From assembly GCA_937883885.1 (NCBI GenBank), contig CAKZXL010000511.1, forward strand, positions 1 to 13,895: a stretch of 13,895 nt of DNA, read 5' to 3'. Every line of letters begins with the position of its first letter. Positions within the stretch are counted from its first letter, which is position 1. The notes beneath the pieces are model-generated. The model saw only the letters and a list, made by a program, of their open reading frames with translations. It was not told the DNA's origin and did no database searches. The position numbers were made by a program, and so were the translations under genes. The stretch comes from an uncultured Aquincola sp. (lineage in GTDB: Bacteria > Pseudomonadota > Gammaproteobacteria > Burkholderiales > Burkholderiaceae). Shown here piece after piece: positions 6,846 to 12,930 of this stretch.

Positions 6846-9647
6846 ATGGATCTCCTGCACTCTCCCATGGTGGTTGTCTTGGCCCAGCACCTGCATCGTC
6901 TGCTCCGTATCGCGGTTCTCGTTCCAGCCCTGGTGGCTGCTGGCTGCGGTGGTCAGAGCACTGAACAGCTGCTGGCTTCTGCCCGCACCTACCTGGACAA
7001 GGGCGACAACGCGGCGGCCATCATCCAGCTCAAGAATGCGCTGCAGAAGGACCTGAAGCTGGCCGAGGCCCGCTACCTGCTGGGCGAAGCCCTGCTGCGC
7101 AGTGGCAACCCCGGCGATGCCGCCCTGGAGTTGCGGCGTGCGGTGGAGTACGGCTATGCCGCCGACAAGGCCGTGCCGGCGCTGGCCCGCGCGCTGGCGG
7201 CGCAGGGTCAGTCGCAGGTCGTGGTGCGTGACTACGCCAACACCCGCTTCGATAACCCCGAAGCCACCGCCAGCCTCAAGACCTCGCTGGCGCTGGCTTA
7301 TCTGGCCGAAAAATCGCCCGCACAGGCCGACAAGGCGCTGGCCGAGGCGCTGCAGGCGGTGCCCGAGCATCCGCCGGCGCTGCTGCTCAAGGCCCGCATG
7401 ATGGGCACGGCCGGCCAGCGGGCCGAGGCGCTGGCCATGGTGGACCGTGTGGTGGCTGCCCACCCGAAGGACGCCGACGCCTTCTTCACCCGCGGCAACC
7501 TGCTGCAGCTGGACGGCAAGCGCAGCGATGCCCTGGCTGCGTACAACACCGCGCTGGAGCTGCAGCCCACGCACGGGCCGGCACGCATCGCCAAGATTTC
7601 CTTGATGTTCGAGCTGGGCGAGACGGCTGCGGCCAGCGAAATCGACAAGCTGCGCCGGCTGCCTGGCCAGCAGCAGCAGAGTCTGTTTTTCGAGGCGCAG
7701 GCGGCGATCACGCGGGGCGACGACAGCCGCGCCTACGAACTGATCCAGCAGGTGCTCAAGGCGGCCCCCAACCATGCGCTGTCGCTGCAGGTCGCCGGCG
7801 GGCTGGAGCTCAAGCGCGGCCGCCTGCTGGTGGCCGAGCGCACGCTGACCAAGGCATTGCAGATCTCGCCGGAGCTGCCGGTCGCACGGCGCCTGCTGGC
7901 GCAGACCTATGTGCGCTCGGGCCAGCCGGCCAAGGCGCTGAGCACGCTGTCCCCGATGCTGGAAGGCGCGCGCCCGGACGCCGATGCCCTGCTGATTGCC
8001 GGCGAAGCCAGTCTGCTGGGCAATGAGGTCGACAAGGCGGAGCAGCTGTTCCGCAAGGCCGTGGCCGTGGCGCCCGACCAGCCGCGCAGCCGCACGGCGC
8101 TGGCCGCGCTGCAGCTGCAGCGCACGCAAAGCGAGGCCGCGCTGAACGAGCTCAAGTCCATCGCCGCCGACGACAAGACCGGCTCGCAGACCGACATGGT
8201 GGTCATCAGCTACTACGTCCGCCGCGGCGAGCTGCCGCGCGCGCTGGAAGCGATCGACCGGCTGGAAGCCAAACAGCCCCGCAATCCGCTGGCACCGCAG
8301 CTGCGGGGCGGCGTGCAGCTGCGGCAGAACGACGTGGCCGGCGCGCGTGCTTCGTTCGAGAAGGCGCTCGGCCTCGATCCGGTGTACATGCCCGCCGTCA
8401 CCCGGCTGGTGGAACTGGACCTGCGCGACAAGCAGGTGGACGCCGCCCGCCAGCGGCTGGAAAAGGTGCTGGCCACCGACAAGCGCAACCTGCAGGCCTT
8501 GCTGGGTCTGGCCGCGCTGCAGACGCGCCAGATGGCACCGCCCGAGAAGATCGAGGCCTTGCTGCGCGAGGCCGTGGCCGGCAACCCCAGCGACGTGCAG
8601 CCGCGGCTGGCGCTGGTGGAGCATCTGCTGGCTCACCGCCAGGCGCCGCAGGCGCTGGAAGCAGCCCAGGCGGCGCTGGTGGCACAGCCGGAAAGCATCG
8701 AGCTGCTGGACGCGCTGGGCCGGGCGCAGACGGCCACCGGCGATACTCAGCAGGCCGTGTCCACCTTCAACAAGCTGGTGGCGCTGGCGCCGCAATCGAG
8801 CCTGCCGTATGCGCGGCTGGCCGACCTCGAGCTGGCCGCCAAGAACACCGCCGCTGCCAAGGCCCACCTGCAGCGCGCGGTGGCGATTGCGCCGGACCTG
8901 GTGCCGGCTCAGCAGGCGCTGCTGCGCATCGCCCTCAGTGAAAACCGGACCCAGGACGCGCTGGCCATCGCCCGCGCCGTGCAGAAGGCCCGGCCGCAGG
9001 AACTCACCGGCTTTCTGTGGGAAGCCGATGTCGACGCGAGCAAGGGCGGCAACGCCGCGGTGGATCGCTACAAGGCGCTGTATGCCCGCTTCCCGCAGCC
9101 GGAAGCAGCCATCCGCCTGCACCGCGCGCTGATGCGGGCCGACCGCCAGCCCGAGGCTGAAAAGGTGGCTGCCGCGTGGGTGGCGGCCCATCCGCAAGAG
9201 CGGGACCTGCGCTACTACCTGGGTGAGCAGGCGATGATGGGCGGTGATTTCGCCCGGGCGGTGGCACAGTTCCAGGCGGTGCTGCAGCATCATCCCGACT
9301 ACGTGCCCGCACTCAACAACATGGCCTGGGCCATGGTGCGCCTGGGGGACAAGGGCGCGCTGGTGCCGGCGCGCCGTGCCACCGAACTGCAACCCGACGT
9401 GCCCGCGCTCCTGGACACGCTGGCCCTGGCCCTGGCGCAGGACAAGCAGTTCGACGAGGCCGTCAAGGTGCAGAAGCGGGTGCTGGAACTGGCGCCCGAC
9501 GAGCCGAACGGCCGCATGACGCTGGCCCGCATCTACCTGCAGGCTGGCAAGTCCGCGCAGGCACGAACCGAGTTGCAGACCTTGGCCGCGTTGGGAGACA
9601 AGTTCCCGGCCCAGCCCGAAGTGCAGAAGCTGTTGAGTCAACTGTAG
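6846..9647 (+). CDS. prsT: PEP-CTERM/exosortase system TPR-repeat lipoprotein, PrsT type
   Basis: Up to 933 residues. The N-terminus is a lipoprotein signal peptide: basic stretch HLHRLLR (15-21), hydrophobic core, then AAGC with the acylated Cys34. Almost all the rest is tandem tetratricopeptide repeats of about 34 residues, with recurring alanine/leucine helices and 'ALxLxP' caps such as ALELQP and ALQISP. Length, lipobox and repeat layout match PrsT, the TPR lipoprotein linked to exosortase and exopolysaccharide export in Gram-negative bacteria; it probably acts in the periplasm as an assembly scaffold. The family is normally beside exosortase and polysaccharide genes, none of which are in view here. 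The start is uncertain: ATG 6846 follows a hairpin and lacks a Shine-Dalgarno, while ATG 6867 gives a 27-residue signal peptide including the cysteine. The final residues are QKLLSQL. No frameshift was seen. Confidence 0.88.
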   Translation: MDLLHSPMVVVLAQHLHRLLRIAVLVPALVAAGCGGQSTEQLLASARTYLDKGDNAAAIIQLKNALQKDLKLAEARYLLGEALLRSGNPGDAALELRRAVEYGYAADKAVPALARALAAQGQSQVVVRDYANTRFDNPEATASLKTSLALAYLAEKSPAQADKALAEALQAVPEHPPALLLKARMMGTAGQRAEALAMVDRVVAAHPKDADAFFTRGNLLQLDGKRSDALAAYNTALELQPTHGPARIAKISLMFELGETAAASEIDKLRRLPGQQQQSLFFEAQAAITRGDDSRAYELIQQVLKAAPNHALSLQVAGGLELKRGRLLVAERTLTKALQISPELPVARRLLAQTYVRSGQPAKALSTLSPMLEGARPDADALLIAGEASLLGNEVDKAEQLFRKAVAVAPDQPRSRTALAALQLQRTQSEAALNELKSIAADDKTGSQTDMVVISYYVRRGELPRALEAIDRLEAKQPRNPLAPQLRGGVQLRQNDVAGARASFEKALGLDPVYMPAVTRLVELDLRDKQVDAARQRLEKVLATDKRNLQALLGLAALQTRQMAPPEKIEALLREAVAGNPSDVQPRLALVEHLLAHRQAPQALEAAQAALVAQPESIELLDALGRAQTATGDTQQAVSTFNKLVALAPQSSLPYARLADLELAAKNTAAAKAHLQRAVAIAPDLVPAQQALLRIALSENRTQDALAIARAVQKARPQELTGFLWEADVDASKGGNAAVDRYKALYARFPQPEAAIRLHRALMRADRQPEAEKVAAAWVAAHPQERDLRYYLGEQAMMGGDFARAVAQFQAVLQHHPDYVPALNNMAWAMVRLGDKGALVPARRATELQPDVPALLDTLALALAQDKQFDEAVKVQKRVLELAPDEPNGRMTLARIYLQAGKSAQARTELQTLAALGDKFPAQPEVQKLLSQL

Positions 9648-9693
9648 TGAGGAATCCGTCACGGTGGGACCCTGCGTCAGCCGGACGGGCCAT

Positions 9694-9714
9694 GGAGCCA
9701 GGGCCACGGGCTCC
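9694..9714 (+). other. Stem-loop between prsT and the ThiF-like gene
   Basis: GGAGCC pairs with GGCTCC around a 9-nt loop. There is no T-run after it, so it is not a convincing intrinsic terminator. The 114-bp gap otherwise shows only the ribosome-binding site of the next gene, and the two genes could be co-transcribed. Confidence 0.3.
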
Positions 9715-9749
9715 GAAGGACAAGTCGACGGACCTCGTCATCGGGGAAC

Positions 9750-9755
9750 AGGAGA
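9750..9755 (+). promoter_or_regulatory. Strong Shine-Dalgarno supporting a TTG start
   Basis: AGGAGA lies 6 nt before TTG 9762, and no ATG is available in frame near the start of the homologous region. This is good evidence for the rare start codon. Confidence 0.8.
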
Positions 9756-9761
9756 CCCGCC

Positions 9762-10631
9762 TTGCACAACGACAACCGCTTTGACTACGGCCGTGCCTTC
9801 TCGCGCAACATCGGCTGGGTGACGCCCGAAGAACAACGCCGCCTGGCCACCGCCCGGGTGGCCATCGCCGGCCTGGGCGGCGTGGGCGGCGCCCATGCGA
9901 TCACCCTGGCCCGCCTGGGTGTCACCCGCTTTCACATCGCCGACTTCGACCGCTTCGAGGTGCACAACTTCAACCGCCAGGCCGGCGCCTTCATGAGCAC
10001 GCTGGACCAGCCGAAGGCCGAAGTGATTGCGCGCATGGTGCGCGACATCAATCCCGAGGCGGAGGTGGAGGTGTTCGGCGACGGGGTGACGGCCGGGAAT
10101 GTCGGGGCCTTCCTGCAAGGCGTCGACGTGTACGTGGACGGCATCGACTTCTTCGCCATCGAGGCGCGGCGCCTGCTGTTCGCGCAGTCGTACGCGCAGG
10201 GCATTCCGGCGCTGACGGCGGCGCCGCTGGGCATGGGCGTGTCGCTGCTGTACTTCCAGCCCGGGCGCATGAGCTTCGAGGAGTACTTCCGCGTCGAAGG
10301 CCAGCCGGTGGAAGAGCAGTACGCCCGCTTCATCGCCGGCCTGTCGCCCTCGGCGATGAACCGCCACTACCTGGTGGCGCCGGACGCGGTGAACTTCAAG
10401 GAGCGGCGCGGCCCGAGCACGCCCATGTCCTGCGACCTGTGCGCGGGCGTGATGGGCACGGCGGTGCTGAAGGTGCTGCTGGGGCGCGGCAAGCTGAGCC
10501 CTGCGCCCTGGGCGCTGCAGTTCGACGCGTACGAGCAGAAGCTGCGCCGCACCTGGCGGCCGGGTGGCAACGCCAACGTCGTGCAGCGGCTGCTGCTGCG
10601 TTTCATCCGCCCGCGCGTGGCGGGCGGTTGA
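9762..10631 (+). CDS. ThiF/MoeB/HesA-family E1-like adenylyltransferase, stand-alone
   Basis: A 289-residue cytosolic protein starting at TTG behind a strong Shine-Dalgarno. A helix RNIGWVTPEEQRRL (15-28) leads into the Rossmann ATP-binding core. The core has GLGGVGG (37-43), the acidic pair Asp61/Asp63 after strand 2, the N-x-x-R motif Asn69-Arg72, Lys85, and the second-domain VDGID (125-129). These are the marks of E1-like enzymes that adenylate the C-terminal glycine of ubiquitin-like or sulfur-carrier proteins. The part after about 150 diverges from ThiF and MoeB. It has only two cysteines, Cys224 and Cys227 in a CDLC, not the two CxxC pairs that bind zinc in MoeB/ThiF. The C-terminus ends in Ala-Gly-Gly. 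No ThiS-, MoaD- or JAB-like partner is encoded nearby. It lies between prsT and a PEP-CTERM gene. Substrate and pathway are unknown. Confidence 0.88.
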   Translation: MHNDNRFDYGRAFSRNIGWVTPEEQRRLATARVAIAGLGGVGGAHAITLARLGVTRFHIADFDRFEVHNFNRQAGAFMSTLDQPKAEVIARMVRDINPEAEVEVFGDGVTAGNVGAFLQGVDVYVDGIDFFAIEARRLLFAQSYAQGIPALTAAPLGMGVSLLYFQPGRMSFEEYFRVEGQPVEEQYARFIAGLSPSAMNRHYLVAPDAVNFKERRGPSTPMSCDLCAGVMGTAVLKVLLGRGKLSPAPWALQFDAYEQKLRRTWRPGGNANVVQRLLLRFIRPRVAGG

Positions 10632-10651
10632 TGCGCTGAGGGGCGATCGAA

Positions 10652-10670
10652 GCCCCAATGACAATGGGGC
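10652..10670 (+). other. Stem-loop after the ThiF-like gene
   Basis: GCCCCA pairs with TGGGGC around ATGACAA. The left arm could instead pair with GGGGC at 10640-10644, so two exclusive hairpins exist. No T-run follows. It may help end the ThiF-like transcript together with the stronger hairpin at 10701. Confidence 0.35.
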
Positions 10671-10700
10671 CCACCCCGCGAAGGATGGACCCCGTGTGAA

Positions 10701-10722
10701 GCACGCCCCGCCCGGGGCGTGC
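10701..10722. terminator. Probable bidirectional terminator between convergent genes
   Basis: GCACGCCCCG and CGGGGCGTGC form a perfect 10-bp GC-rich dyad separated by CC. It is placed between the ends of two convergent genes (10631 and 10738). The flanks are TGCGTTTC on the plus side and TTCACAC on the minus side, so the T-runs are short. The call rests on stem strength and position. Confidence 0.65.
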
Positions 10723-10737
10723 TGCGTTTCAGGCGAC

Positions 10738-11556
10738 TCAGGCCTTGTTGCTGCGGCGGCGAGCCAGGCCCAGGCCCAGCAGCGCGGCGCCGACCAGCGC
10801 CAGCGAGGCGGGTTCCGGCACGTTGTTGTTGAACTCGGCCGAAGCGTCGCCCACGGCCACGCCGCTGTAGTTGCCCGGGGTCAGGGCGGGGTTGAAGCTC
10901 TCGTTTTCGCCCGACACTTCGATGCGCAGGTAGAACGGCTGCGGGTCGAAGAAGAAGGCGGAACCGGTGGCCGTCAGGTCCAGGGCGCCGTAGTTGATGA
11001 CGAACGAACCGCCGCTGGCGGCTTGGTTGCCGACCAGGGGCACATTGGCTTGGCTGCCGGCCAGCACGACGTTGCTGCTGCCCAGCAGGATGTCGTCGGC
11101 GTTGTTGGTCAGCGTGGTGGCGCCCAGGCCGTTGCTGCCGTTCAGGGTCTTGCCGGTGTTGGAGTTCACGTCGGCGAAGAACTGCACGCTGCCGGTCAGG
11201 AAGTCGGCCAGGGCGGTGGTGCCCACGAACGAGATGCTGCCAGCCACGGTGAACAGGCCGTAGATGCGGTAGCCGGAGGTGCCCGGGCCGTTCAGGAAGG
11301 TCGACTGCGAGGAGCTGCCCAGCGAGAAGCCGGTGGCGTTGAAGAAGCCGGACTCGTTGAAGACAGTTTGCGCAGCGGGGTTGGCTTGCGTCTGGTTGAT
11401 CTGCGCTTCGTAGCGCAGCGTGATCTTGTCGGCGACGACTTCGTTTTGCGGGGTGCCGGTGATCGCGCTTTCTTCCACCTTGAAGGTGGCGCCAGCGTGG
11501 GCGGTACCCAGCAGGGCGGCGAGAACGGCGCCAGCGATGAGCTTGGTCTTGAACAT
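10738..11556 (-). CDS. Secreted PEP-CTERM sorting-domain protein, probably flocculation-associated PepA type
   Basis: A 272-residue exported matrix protein. The start ATG 11556 has GGGAG (11567-11563) 6 nt upstream. The signal peptide covers residues 1-21 (FKTK, then a hydrophobic core, cleavage after AHA). The mature part is low in charge, lacks cysteine, and is rich in Asn, Gly, Ser, Thr and aromatic residues. The PEP-CTERM signal is at 246-272: VPEP, a hydrophobic helix, then the basic tail ARRRSNKA. Exosortase A/XrtA cuts at this signal in the inner membrane. Segments such as YRIYGLFTVAG, ADDILLGSS and FDPQPFYLRI resemble, from memory, the PepA flocculation protein described in Zoogloea; this is not verified. 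The gene has its own sigma-54 promoter, and PrsT is encoded 1.1 kb away. Probable role: secreted or surface protein that with exopolysaccharide builds flocs or biofilm. The general PEP-CTERM call is secure; the PepA subtype is likely. Confidence 0.92.
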   Translation of the reverse strand: MFKTKLIAGAVLAALLGTAHAGATFKVEESAITGTPQNEVVADKITLRYEAQINQTQANPAAQTVFNESGFFNATGFSLGSSSQSTFLNGPGTSGYRIYGLFTVAGSISFVGTTALADFLTGSVQFFADVNSNTGKTLNGSNGLGATTLTNNADDILLGSSNVVLAGSQANVPLVGNQAASGGSFVINYGALDLTATGSAFFFDPQPFYLRIEVSGENESFNPALTPGNYSGVAVGDASAEFNNNVPEPASLALVGAALLGLGLARRRSNKA

Positions 11557-11562
11557 GTGTGA

Positions 11563-11567
11563 CTCCC
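11563..11567 (-). promoter_or_regulatory. Shine-Dalgarno GGGAG for the PEP-CTERM gene
   Basis: GGGAG is 6 nt upstream of ATG 11556. It fixes the start directly before the signal peptide and excludes the 28-residue upstream in-frame extension. Confidence 0.8.
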
Positions 11568-11595
11568 GTCGGTGAATGCTGTTGCGAGCCTTTAA

Positions 11596-11611
11596 AGCAG
11601 ACACCGTGCCA
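11596..11611 (-). promoter_or_regulatory. Sigma-54 (RpoN) promoter, -24/-12 type
   Basis: On the minus strand TGGCACG, GTGT and CTGCT run together. This matches the sigma-54 consensus TGGCACG-N4-TTGCW at every position but one, with GG and GC at the required spacing. The predicted start of transcription is near 11585, giving a 29-nt leader with a good Shine-Dalgarno before the PEP-CTERM gene. Such a promoter needs an enhancer-binding activator; PrsR is the family's known candidate. Confidence 0.87.
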
Positions 11612-11674
11612 CCCCAATATGCCTCAATGAAATCAATCACTTAGCCGATTTTCAGGCGCTGCCTCCGCGGCGCG

Positions 11675-11709
11675 TGTAAAGGAATTCGACAGCCGCCGGA
11701 CTTTAGTCC
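11675..11709. promoter_or_regulatory. Candidate activator-binding dyads upstream of the sigma-54 promoter
   Basis: Two dyads lie about 90-125 bp upstream of the predicted start, the usual distance for a sigma-54 enhancer. One is TGTAAAGGAATTCGACA (11675-11691), an imperfect TGT-N11-ACA repeat with a GAATTC core. The other is GGACTTTAGTCC (11698-11709), a perfect 5-bp dyad. Either could bind a PrsR-like regulator or belong to the divergent DHH gene; the assignment is inference. Confidence 0.35.
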
Positions 11710-11767
11710 CCGCCCCCGCTGCCGAAATCCCGCCACGCCCTTCAAGCCAAAGCGAGAACGACCGCCC

Positions 11768-12700
11768 ATGACCGCTCCGACCTACCGCCTCATCACCCGC
11801 AGCGACTTCGACGGCCTGGTGTGTGCCGTGCTGCTGAACGAACTGAAGATGATCGACGAGATCAAGTTCGTGCATCCCAAGGACATGCAGGACGGCAAGG
11901 TGGAGGTGACGGCGCGGGACATCACCACCAACCTGCCCTACGTGCCCGGCGTGTACATGGCCTTCGACCATCATGCGTCGGAAACCCTGCGCAACACCGG
12001 CGAGCGGCCCAACCACGTGATCGATGCCAAGGCGCCTTCGGCCGCGCGCGTGGTGTATGAGCACTTCGGCGGCGCGGCGCGCTTTCCGACCATCGCGCCC
12101 GACATGATGGCCGCGGTGGACAAGGCCGACGCCGCGCAGTTCAGCCGCGACGAGATCCTGAACCCCAGCGGCTGGGTGCTGCTGAACTACCTGATGGACG
12201 CGCGCACCGGGCTGGGCCGCTTCCGCAACTTCCGCATCAGCAACTATGCGCTGATGATGGACCTGATCGCCTACTGCCGCGACCATGGCATCCAGGACAT
12301 CCTGGGCCTGCCCGACGTGAAGGAACGGGTGGACCTGTACTTCGAGCATGCCGAGCGCGCCAAGGAGCAGATCACCCGCTGCGCCACCGTGCACGGCAAC
12401 CTGGTGGTGCTGGACCTGCGGCACGAAGAGACCATCTTCGCGGCCAACCGCTTCATGATCTACGCGCTGTTCCCGCAGACCAACATCTCCATCCACGTGA
12501 TGTGGGGCGTGCAGCAGCGCAACACGGTGTTTGCCACCGGCAAGAGCATCCTCGACCGCAGCAGCAAGACCGACGTGGGCGCGCTGATGCTCGAATACGG
12601 CGGCGGCGGCCACCACGCGGCCGGCACCTGCCAGGTGGAGAACGATCAGGCAGAGGCGGTGCTGGCCCAGCTGATCGAGCGCATCCGCCAGGACGGCTGA
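11768..12700 (+). CDS. DHH-family phosphoesterase (exopolyphosphatase / nanoRNase-like)
   Basis: A 310-residue cytosolic metal-dependent hydrolase. The DHH domain has SDFDG with Asp13 and Asp15, the signature Asp67-His68-His69 (FDHHAS), and VDKAD with Asp118 and Asp121. These are the Mn2+-binding and catalytic residues. The C-terminal DHHA1 domain ends with GGGGHHAAGTC (278-288), the substrate-binding loop. Motif I reads ITRSDFDG in place of the usual His-rich form, as in the NrnB-like branch. Members cleave short RNAs, cyclic-dinucleotide breakdown products or pAp; which applies here cannot be told from sequence. The start is ATG 11768 with a weak GA-rich ribosome-binding site. It diverges from the PEP-CTERM gene over 211 bp and is followed by a hairpin repeat that may end its transcript. 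Confidence 0.9.
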   Translation: MTAPTYRLITRSDFDGLVCAVLLNELKMIDEIKFVHPKDMQDGKVEVTARDITTNLPYVPGVYMAFDHHASETLRNTGERPNHVIDAKAPSAARVVYEHFGGAARFPTIAPDMMAAVDKADAAQFSRDEILNPSGWVLLNYLMDARTGLGRFRNFRISNYALMMDLIAYCRDHGIQDILGLPDVKERVDLYFEHAERAKEQITRCATVHGNLVVLDLRHEETIFAANRFMIYALFPQTNISIHVMWGVQQRNTVFATGKSILDRSSKTDVGALMLEYGGGGHHAAGTCQVENDQAEAVLAQLIERIRQDG

Positions 12701-12741
12701 CTGGCGCACCCGGCGCCGGCCGCTAGATGTTCAGCCGCCGG

Positions 12742-12800
12742 GCCGCCCCAAGGCTGAACGCTCCCCCCTGGGGGGACGCGAGCGAAGCGAGCTTGGGGGC
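12742..12800. repeat. Burkholderiales-type intergenic hairpin element (REP-like)
   Basis: The outer arms CCCCAAG (12746-12752) and CTTGGGG (12792-12798) enclose CCCCCC-T-GGGGGG (12763-12775) and a GAGCGAAGCGAGC stretch. From general knowledge, very similar CCCCAAG...CGAAGCG...CTTGGGG elements are scattered between genes in Rubrivivax/Leptothrix/Acidovorax-type genomes. Only one copy is in this window. It could end transcription of the DHH gene. Confidence 0.6.
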
Positions 12801-12803
12801 AAG

Positions 12804-12809
12804 TACACT
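12804..12809 (+). promoter_or_regulatory. Candidate -10 box of the metX promoter
   Basis: TACACT matches the sigma-70 -10 consensus at 4 of 6 positions. It would start transcription near 12816, just ahead of the aptamer stem at 12819. No clear -35 is seen; it would fall inside the hairpin repeat. Confidence 0.45.
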
Positions 12810-12818
12810 CCCCACCCC

Positions 12819-12872
12819 AGCGCCGATTTGCTTCTCAGATTGCGGGCGCTCAACAAATACTGCTAAAGAGGG
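12819..12872 (+). promoter_or_regulatory. SAM-II (SAM_alpha-like) riboswitch upstream of metX
   Basis: AGCGCC (12819-12824) pairs with GGCGCT (12845-12850) as stem P1. The loop begins GATTT and ends ATTGC, and the 3' tail reads CAACAAATACTGCTAAAGAGGG. The order stem, GATTT, ATTGC, stem, AAAT, GCTAAA, GGG is the SAM-II consensus. The loop bases TTCTC (12832-12836) can pair with GAGGG (12868-12872) to make the H-type pseudoknot (two G-U pairs). SAM-II elements bind S-adenosylmethionine and turn off methionine genes, which fits the metX gene directly downstream. The call is pattern recognition by eye, not a covariance-model hit. Confidence 0.8.
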
Positions 12873-12930
12873 ATGCCCGGCCCGGTGTCCGCATCTTTGG
12901 CGGCACCGGGTTTCTTGTTGATGGCATCCC
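12870..12930 (+). repeat. Long-range inverted repeat joining the riboswitch 3' end to the metX start
   Basis: GGGATGCC (12870-12877) and GGCATCCC (12923-12930) are exact reverse complements that enclose the terminator hairpin. The left arm takes in part of the pseudoknot GGG and an in-frame ATG (12873). The right arm covers the end of the proposed start codon (12921-12923). Confidence 0.6.
12881..12920 (+). terminator. Intrinsic terminator in the metX leader
   Basis: CCCGGTG (12881-12887) pairs with CACCGGG (12904-12910). After a bulged T, CCGC (12889-12892) pairs with GCGG (12900-12903), closing a 7-nt loop. TTTCTTGTTG follows. An 11-bp GC-rich stem with a U-rich tail between a SAM aptamer and its gene implies SAM-dependent transcription attenuation. 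Confidence 0.75.

Noticed and set aside
6624..9707. A 1027-codon open frame on the minus strand opposite prsT
   Set aside because: It is the antisense of a clear TPR lipoprotein. Its composition (His, Gln, Arg, Gly-rich, no motif) is typical of GC-rich shadow frames.
9694..9714. Intrinsic terminator after prsT
   Set aside because: The stem is only 6 bp with a 9-nt loop and no T-run, so it is kept only as a weak stem-loop.
11557..11640. A 28-residue N-terminal extension of the PEP-CTERM protein
   Set aside because: It would read through the sigma-54 promoter and the leader. The Shine-Dalgarno at 11563-11567 and the signal peptide point to ATG 11556.
12727..12921. A 64-codon plus-strand frame between the DHH gene and metX
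   Set aside because: It runs through the hairpin repeat, riboswitch and terminator, lacks a ribosome-binding site and resembles no protein.
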